A stretch of 17,162 bases of DNA from JANNSW01 sp031431235 (GTDB taxonomy: Bacteria > Pseudomonadota > Alphaproteobacteria > Rhizobiales > Hyphomicrobiaceae), in assembly GCA_031431235.1 (NCBI GenBank), contig JANPDA010000079.1, forward strand, positions 1-17,162, read 5' to 3'. The position numbers and the translations under genes are program-made. Shown here in pieces: positions 13,577 to 17,162 of the stretch. Position 1 is the stretch's first letter. Each line of letters begins with the position of its first letter. Under the pieces are notes generated by a model. The model was given only the letters and a program-made list of their open reading frames with translations, had not been told where the DNA came from and did not search any database.

Positions 13577-14272
13577 TCAACGCAACGTCTGGCCGGCGTC
13601 GGCGAGCGGGCCTTCGAGGGCGAGGCGACGGAGCAGGGCAGTCGCAAGCTGGCCAGAGATGCGGCCCGTCGACTTCAGGCCGCTGTCGCTCTCAAAGCGC
13701 ATGATCGAGCGTGCGGTCACGCGGCCGCTCGCCTGATCGCCATAGCCGAGCCGCTGCAGCGAGGCTTCAATCGTCGAAGTGATCTCGCCAGCGGCTGCCC
13801 CCTCGGCCTCGAGCTGGGAGGCGCTGTCGTTGGAAAGCCCGAGCACGATCGTCCTGAGCTGGACCTCGCTCGGCTCGCCGGTCAGCGGCAGCTTCGAATC
13901 GTGCTCGAAGGCCATGATCGCCGAACGGGTGACCAGACCTGGCAGCCCATCGACGGGACCTGGCGCGTAGCCCAGCAGGGCAAGCTCGCGCTGGATCGCG
14001 CGCACCACTTGGGCATCGCTGGCGGAGGCGGCTGCGATCAACCGATTGTCCAGGCGCGTGAGGCTCAGCCTCGAGGGCTCGGGTGCGTCCGTCTCGCCGC
14101 CGAGTGCGGCCCGTGACGAGCCGGGGACAGCAGGCCAAGCGCGATCGCCCGAGATGGCGGCTGCCGCGATGCGGCCATGCTTGCCGCTTTGCAAGAGCAT
14201 GGCGTTGATTGCAACGCCCAGGGTCAGGACGAAGCAGATCATCAGCAGCAGACGCGTACGGCTCTCGGTCAT
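13577..14272 (-). CDS. Membrane-anchored protein with two peptidoglycan-binding (PG_binding_1-type) repeats
   Basis: A 231-residue envelope protein. Residues ~8-27 (LLLMICFVLTLGVAINAMLL) form one membrane helix after a short basic N-terminus, so the rest is probably periplasmic. A low-complexity linker (~30-85) leads to one repeat at ~88-140 (VRAIQRELALLGYAPGPVDG, with LVTRSAIMAFEHDSKL) and a second, more degenerate one at ~165-212 (IEASLQRLGYGDQASGRV, ARSIMRFESDSGL). The pattern of Q-x-x-L-x-x-LGY and G-x-x-T-x-x-A/S-I-x-x-F-E is that of peptidoglycan-binding domain 1. No catalytic domain is present. GAGGA lies about 5 bp before the ATG. It may localise wall enzymes or sense the wall; the precise role is unknown. 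galU lies upstream on the same strand, separated by a repeat-rich gap. Confidence 0.8.
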   Translation of the reverse strand: MTESRTRLLLMICFVLTLGVAINAMLLQSGKHGRIAAAAISGDRAWPAVPGSSRAALGGETDAPEPSRLSLTRLDNRLIAAASASDAQVVRAIQRELALLGYAPGPVDGLPGLVTRSAIMAFEHDSKLPLTGEPSEVQLRTIVLGLSNDSASQLEAEGAAAGEITSTIEASLQRLGYGDQASGRVTARSIMRFESDSGLKSTGRISGQLATALLRRLALEGPLADAGQTLR

Positions 14273-14602
14273 GGCTTCCTCGGCGCTGGCCGCGGCATAC
14301 CCCCTCTGGCGGCCTCGGCGGCGAGTATTCCGACGATAAGGTGAACCGAGTGTAAAGGCCGGAGCTGAAAGCCCGGCTTGCCGGTTCCAAGCAAAGTCGT
14401 CTCAGTCGACCAACGCTTCGCCAACCCAGACCCGTCATCCCGGCCGAGTGCCAGCCCTGACCGGCCGTAGCAGGGTTGGCCCACTTCTGGCACTCGAGCC
14501 GGGATCTTCGAAGCGCACTCGGCACGATTGGCGAAGATCCCGGATCGACGCCAATTGGCGTCGTCAGGGATGACGGGTGCAGGTTTGGTTGAGAACGATT
14601 TG
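14273..14602. other. Intergenic region between galU and the peptidoglycan-binding gene
   Basis: These 330 bp hold no credible gene. Most of the galU-proximal half is a REP-like mosaic of hairpins (14430-14578). The remaining part next to the peptidoglycan-binding gene should carry its promoter, for which only a weak TTTACA-like -35 around 14350 (minus strand) was noticed, without a good -10. Confidence 0.6.
14430..14578. repeat. REP-like mosaic of nested inverted repeats
   Basis: The region is bounded by a perfect 12-bp inverted repeat, ACCCGTCATCCC (14430-14441) and GGGATGACGGGT (14567-14578). Inside are GAGTGCCAG (14446-14454) with CTGGCACTC (14487-14495), flanked by CCCGG/CCGGG; GGGATCTTCG (14501-14510) with CGAAGATCCC (14532-14541); and a perfect 16-bp palindrome GACGCCAATTGGCGTC (14547-14562). 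The GTCATCCCGG / CCGGGAT ends are of the kind seen in dispersed intergenic repeats of many alphaproteobacteria. It lies just downstream of galU and may also serve as its terminator. Confidence 0.7.
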
Positions 14603-15484
14603 TCAAACCAGCCGCGCGAGCTCGCGGCGGAGCTCGGGCCCGAGGTCGGCGCGGGCGAGTGCGAGCGCCACATTGGCAGTCAGGAATCCGATCTTGGAGC
14701 CGCAGTCGAAGCTGCGCCCTTCATAGGCGAGGCCCCAGAAATCCTGGCTCGCCATCATCGCCTTCATGGCGTCGGTCAATTGGATCTCGCCACCCGAGCC
14801 GCGCTCCTGGTGCTGCAGCACGGGCAGGATCTCCGGCTGCAGGATGTAGCGGCCGAGAATGGTCTGGCGCGAAGGCGCCTCGCCCTGACGCGGCTTCTCG
14901 ACCATGCCGTCGATTCGCCAGACCCGGTCGCTCTGGGCAGCACCCAAGCTGACGACGCCGTACATGTGGGTCTCGCTCGCGGGAACCACCTCGAGCGCCA
15001 ACACGTTGCCACCAGTGCGCGCATAGACCTCGAGCATCTGGGCGAGACAACCGCGCTTGGCCGGCGCTTGCACGACGACATCGGGCAGCAGCAGCGCGAA
15101 CGGCTCGTCGCCGATGATGTCGCGCGCGCACCAGACCGCATGGCCGAGACCGAGGGGCTCCTGCTGGCGGGTGAAGCTGGTGGTGCCCGGCAGCGGCAAA
15201 AGATCCTCGAGCATGGCGAGCTCGACCTTCTTACCGCGTAGTTTCAAGGTCGCCTCGAGCTCGATCTGGCGATCGAAGTGGTCCTCGATCACACCCTTGT
15301 TGCGCCCAGTGACGAAAATGAAATGCTCGATGCCGGCTTCGCGCGCCTCATCGACCACGTGCTGGATGACCGGCCGGTCGACCACCGTCAGCATCTCCTT
15401 GGGCATGGCCTTGGTCGCGGGCAGGAACCGCGTGCCAAGGCCCGCCACCGGGAACACGGCCTTGCGAATGGGTTTCGTCGCCAT
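14603..15484 (-). CDS. galU: UTP--glucose-1-phosphate uridylyltransferase
   Basis: A 293-residue cytoplasmic nucleotidyltransferase that makes UDP-glucose from UTP and glucose 1-phosphate, feeding exopolysaccharide, LPS and glucan synthesis. The nucleotide-binding signature is AGLGTRFLPATKAMPKEML (14-32), with the metal- and sugar-binding LLPDVVV (D135), VEKP (195-198), GGEIQLTDAM (231-240) and FDCGSKIG (259-266). Length and start match the bacterial GalU family. GAGGAA lies about 7 bp before the ATG. The gene is divergent from the lytic transglycosylase gene across 243 bp, and a repeat mosaic follows its stop. Confidence 0.95.
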   Translation of the reverse strand: MATKPIRKAVFPVAGLGTRFLPATKAMPKEMLTVVDRPVIQHVVDEAREAGIEHFIFVTGRNKGVIEDHFDRQIELEATLKLRGKKVELAMLEDLLPLPGTTSFTRQQEPLGLGHAVWCARDIIGDEPFALLLPDVVVQAPAKRGCLAQMLEVYARTGGNVLALEVVPASETHMYGVVSLGAAQSDRVWRIDGMVEKPRQGEAPSRQTILGRYILQPEILPVLQHQERGSGGEIQLTDAMKAMMASQDFWGLAYEGRSFDCGSKIGFLTANVALALARADLGPELRRELARLV

Positions 15485-15727
15485 GAAGCATTCCTCGAAT
15501 CGCGCATCGTCATGCTGAACGCACTATGCGTGCAAAACGCCTGCCTGACCACTGTCGCCCAGGCGCCGTCTCGCGCTCGCGTCCTGATCGTGCGAGAATG
15601 GCGCGCCCGATTTCGGCCGGGAACGCTCCTTATCGCTGGCTCGTCCCCAAACGGGGCGGACCGCAGAGCATTGCGGGCGAGGCCGACCCGGCCGCGATGG
15701 ACCGCGCAAGCAGCTGGAGGCTAGGCC
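15485..15727. promoter_or_regulatory. Divergent gap between galU and the lytic transglycosylase gene
   Basis: This 243-bp gap must contain both promoters. A possible galU -35 (TTGCAC, minus strand, near 15535) has only a weak -10 17 bp on. GGAGG at 15716-15720, 7 bp before ATG 15728, is the transglycosylase ribosome site. Nothing else is evident. Confidence 0.35.
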
Positions 15728-16990
15728 ATGTCGTGGTCGAAAGTGATGCTCGCGCTCGCGTTGGCTCTCATGTCGCTCGCATCGCCGCCGGCAAGGGCGG
15801 ATGCCGAGTACGACCTGTTCCTTGCAACTCTCTGGCCCGAGGCGGAGGCCATGGGCATCTCGCGCAAGACCTTCGATGGCGCGCTCGTGGGACTGACGCT
15901 GGACCGCAAGCTGCCCGAGATCGGCGTCGAGCCCGGCGAGCCCGACAAGAACACCAAGGGCCAGCCCGAGTTCGTGAAGCCGCCCAGCACCTATATGCGC
16001 GAGAGCCAGCTCCGGGACCTCGCAAAGACCGGAGCGGCCGAGGCGCGGCGCTGGAAGGCCGATCTCGACGGCATCGAGCGGAAATACGGCGTCTCCCGCC
16101 ACATCCTGCTCGCGATCTGGGCGCGCGAGACGGCATACGGCACCTACGAGCTGCCGCACAATGCAATCCGGGTGCTGGCGAGCCAGGCTTTTCTCGGCCT
16201 GCGCCGCGATTTCTTCCGCAACGAGTTGCTGTGGGCGCTGAAGATCCTGGAGGGCGGGCACGCGAGCATCGGCGAGATGCGCTCGAGCTGGGCGGGCGCC
16301 ATGGGACATACCCAGCTGATGCCGACCAACTGGCGCGACTTCGCGGAGGACTTCGACGGCGACGGGCGGCGCAACATCTGGTCGTCGGTGCCCGATGCGC
16401 TCGCCTCCGCCGCCAAGTCGCTGATCGGGCCCAAGGAGGTCGAGGGCAAGCCCTATCAGTGGCTGAAGGGGCGGAGCTGGGGCTACGAGGTGCGCAAACC
16501 GGCGAGCTTCGATTGCACCATGGAGGGGCTCGAGGGTTGGCGGCCGTTGTCGGCCTGGGTCGGCATGGGCTACGAGCGGGCGTATGGCCGCAAGCTGAGC
16601 CCGGAGCTGCTGGCGGACGAGGCCTATCTGCTGCTGCCGCAGGGCGCGCACGGGCCGGCGTTCCTCGTCACCCACAATTTCCTGATCCTGAAGACCTACA
16701 ATTTCGCCGACATTTATGCGTTGTTCGTCGGGACGCTCGCCGACCGGATGGCGGGCACCAAGCCGTTCGAGGCGGCCTGGGGGGCGGCGCCGCCGGTGTC
16801 GGAGCGCGATGCGCTCGAATTGCAGAATTACCTGGTCGGCCTCGGGCTCACTGTCGGCAAGGTCGACGGCAAGGTCGGCTGGCGCACGCGGGTCGCGCTC
16901 GGCGTGTTCGAGAAGGCGAACGGGCTCGCTGTCGATTGCTACCCGACGCCCGACGACGTGGTGGCGATGCGGGCGGGCAAGGGGTTGTAG
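15728..16990 (+). CDS. MltB-family lytic murein transglycosylase with C-terminal peptidoglycan-binding domain
   Basis: A 420-residue periplasmic enzyme that cleaves the MurNAc-GlcNAc bond with formation of 1,6-anhydroMurNAc, remodelling or recycling the wall. A signal peptide (~1-24, cut after ARA) is followed by the SLT_2/MltB domain (~27-330). The catalytic glutamate is E134 in LAIWARETAYGTYE, with SWAGAMGHTQLMPTNW (~206-221) and the Asp-rich loop DFDGDGRRNIW (228-238) as family marks. Residues ~357-400 (LQNYLVGLGLTVGKVDGKVGWRT) form a peptidoglycan-binding domain. There is no lipobox, so unlike E. coli MltB it is soluble in the periplasm. GGAGG 7 bp upstream fixes the start. Confidence 0.93.
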   Translation: MSWSKVMLALALALMSLASPPARADAEYDLFLATLWPEAEAMGISRKTFDGALVGLTLDRKLPEIGVEPGEPDKNTKGQPEFVKPPSTYMRESQLRDLAKTGAAEARRWKADLDGIERKYGVSRHILLAIWARETAYGTYELPHNAIRVLASQAFLGLRRDFFRNELLWALKILEGGHASIGEMRSSWAGAMGHTQLMPTNWRDFAEDFDGDGRRNIWSSVPDALASAAKSLIGPKEVEGKPYQWLKGRSWGYEVRKPASFDCTMEGLEGWRPLSAWVGMGYERAYGRKLSPELLADEAYLLLPQGAHGPAFLVTHNFLILKTYNFADIYALFVGTLADRMAGTKPFEAAWGAAPPVSERDALELQNYLVGLGLTVGKVDGKVGWRTRVALGVFEKANGLAVDCYPTPDDVVAMRAGKGL

Positions 16991-17162
16991 TAGGCGGCGG
17001 GTGTCAACGTCGCCGAAGCGCAATCGAGCTCGTTCACCGGGCCCGCCGTGCTCGATTTGCTCGGCGCTGAACTAACTTGTGCATTCGGCTCCCTCGACGC
17101 TGGACATGCCAAAGTGGCACTGCGCAGATTGCCGAGGCAAAGCGACTCGATCAATCGCTGGG
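16991..17162. other. Non-coding end of the window
   Basis: No supported gene is visible in these 172 bp. A weak inverted repeat CGGCGGG (16995-17001) / CCCGCCG (17042-17048) follows the transglycosylase stop, with a long loop; it is not a convincing terminator. Confidence 0.4.

Noticed and set aside
15524..17023. Long minus-strand open frame (~500 codons)
   Set aside because: It is the antisense shadow of the MltB-type transglycosylase, which has a signal peptide, catalytic motifs and a ribosome site.
15526..17070. Long plus-strand open frame in another frame over the transglycosylase
   Set aside because: Arg/Ala/Gly-rich out-of-frame translation with no recognisable motif.
16939..17154. 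Small minus-strand open frame at the window end
   Set aside because: It overlaps the transglycosylase 3' end antisense and shows no motif or ribosome site.

Overview
The window is a GC-rich chromosomal segment, most likely from an alphaproteobacterium. Evidence for this is the high GC codon use, the protein types (DjlA-type J protein, class III CoA-transferase, MltB-type transglycosylase with a C-terminal peptidoglycan-binding domain) and a phnW-phnA-phnY phosphonate operon in the order known from Sinorhizobium. I cannot fix the genus. No rRNA, tRNA, CRISPR array or full-length insertion sequence was seen.

Layout. (1) 63-1687, plus strand: a TerB/J-domain chaperone overlapping by 4 bp with an EamA-family exporter. 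(2) 4564-1694, minus strand: gatA with a TTG start, a putative lipoprotein, then an AroQ/PchB-type chorismate mutase, closely spaced like an operon. A 169-bp doubly palindromic, MITE-like block (2861-3029) sits between the lipoprotein's start codon and its signal peptide. (3) 4940-8873, plus strand: phnW, phnA and phnY, a complete route from 2-aminoethylphosphonate through phosphonoacetaldehyde and phosphonoacetate to acetate and phosphate. (4) 8945-13500: an (R)-amine-transaminase-like fold-type-IV aminotransferase (minus), divergent from an SDR / crotonase-like / class III CoA-transferase operon (plus, overlapping genes), followed by a convergent imine-reductase-like dehydrogenase (minus). 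(5) 13577-16990: cell-envelope genes, namely a membrane-anchored protein with two peptidoglycan-binding repeats and galU (both minus), then a divergent MltB-type lytic transglycosylase (plus).

The most interesting points are the following. First, the palindromic block lies in frame inside the lipoprotein signal-peptide region: removing 165 bp (one CTAG copy kept) restores a textbook lipoprotein N-terminus, and the frame stays open with the block present. Second, the crotonase-like protein lacks both catalytic glutamates of enoyl-CoA hydratases. Third, an amine-transaminase-like and an imine-reductase-like enzyme flank a CoA-thioester operon, which could be an uncharacterised amine or amino-acid catabolic locus. 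Fourth, gatA stands without gatC. Two further intergenic regions hold REP-like hairpins.
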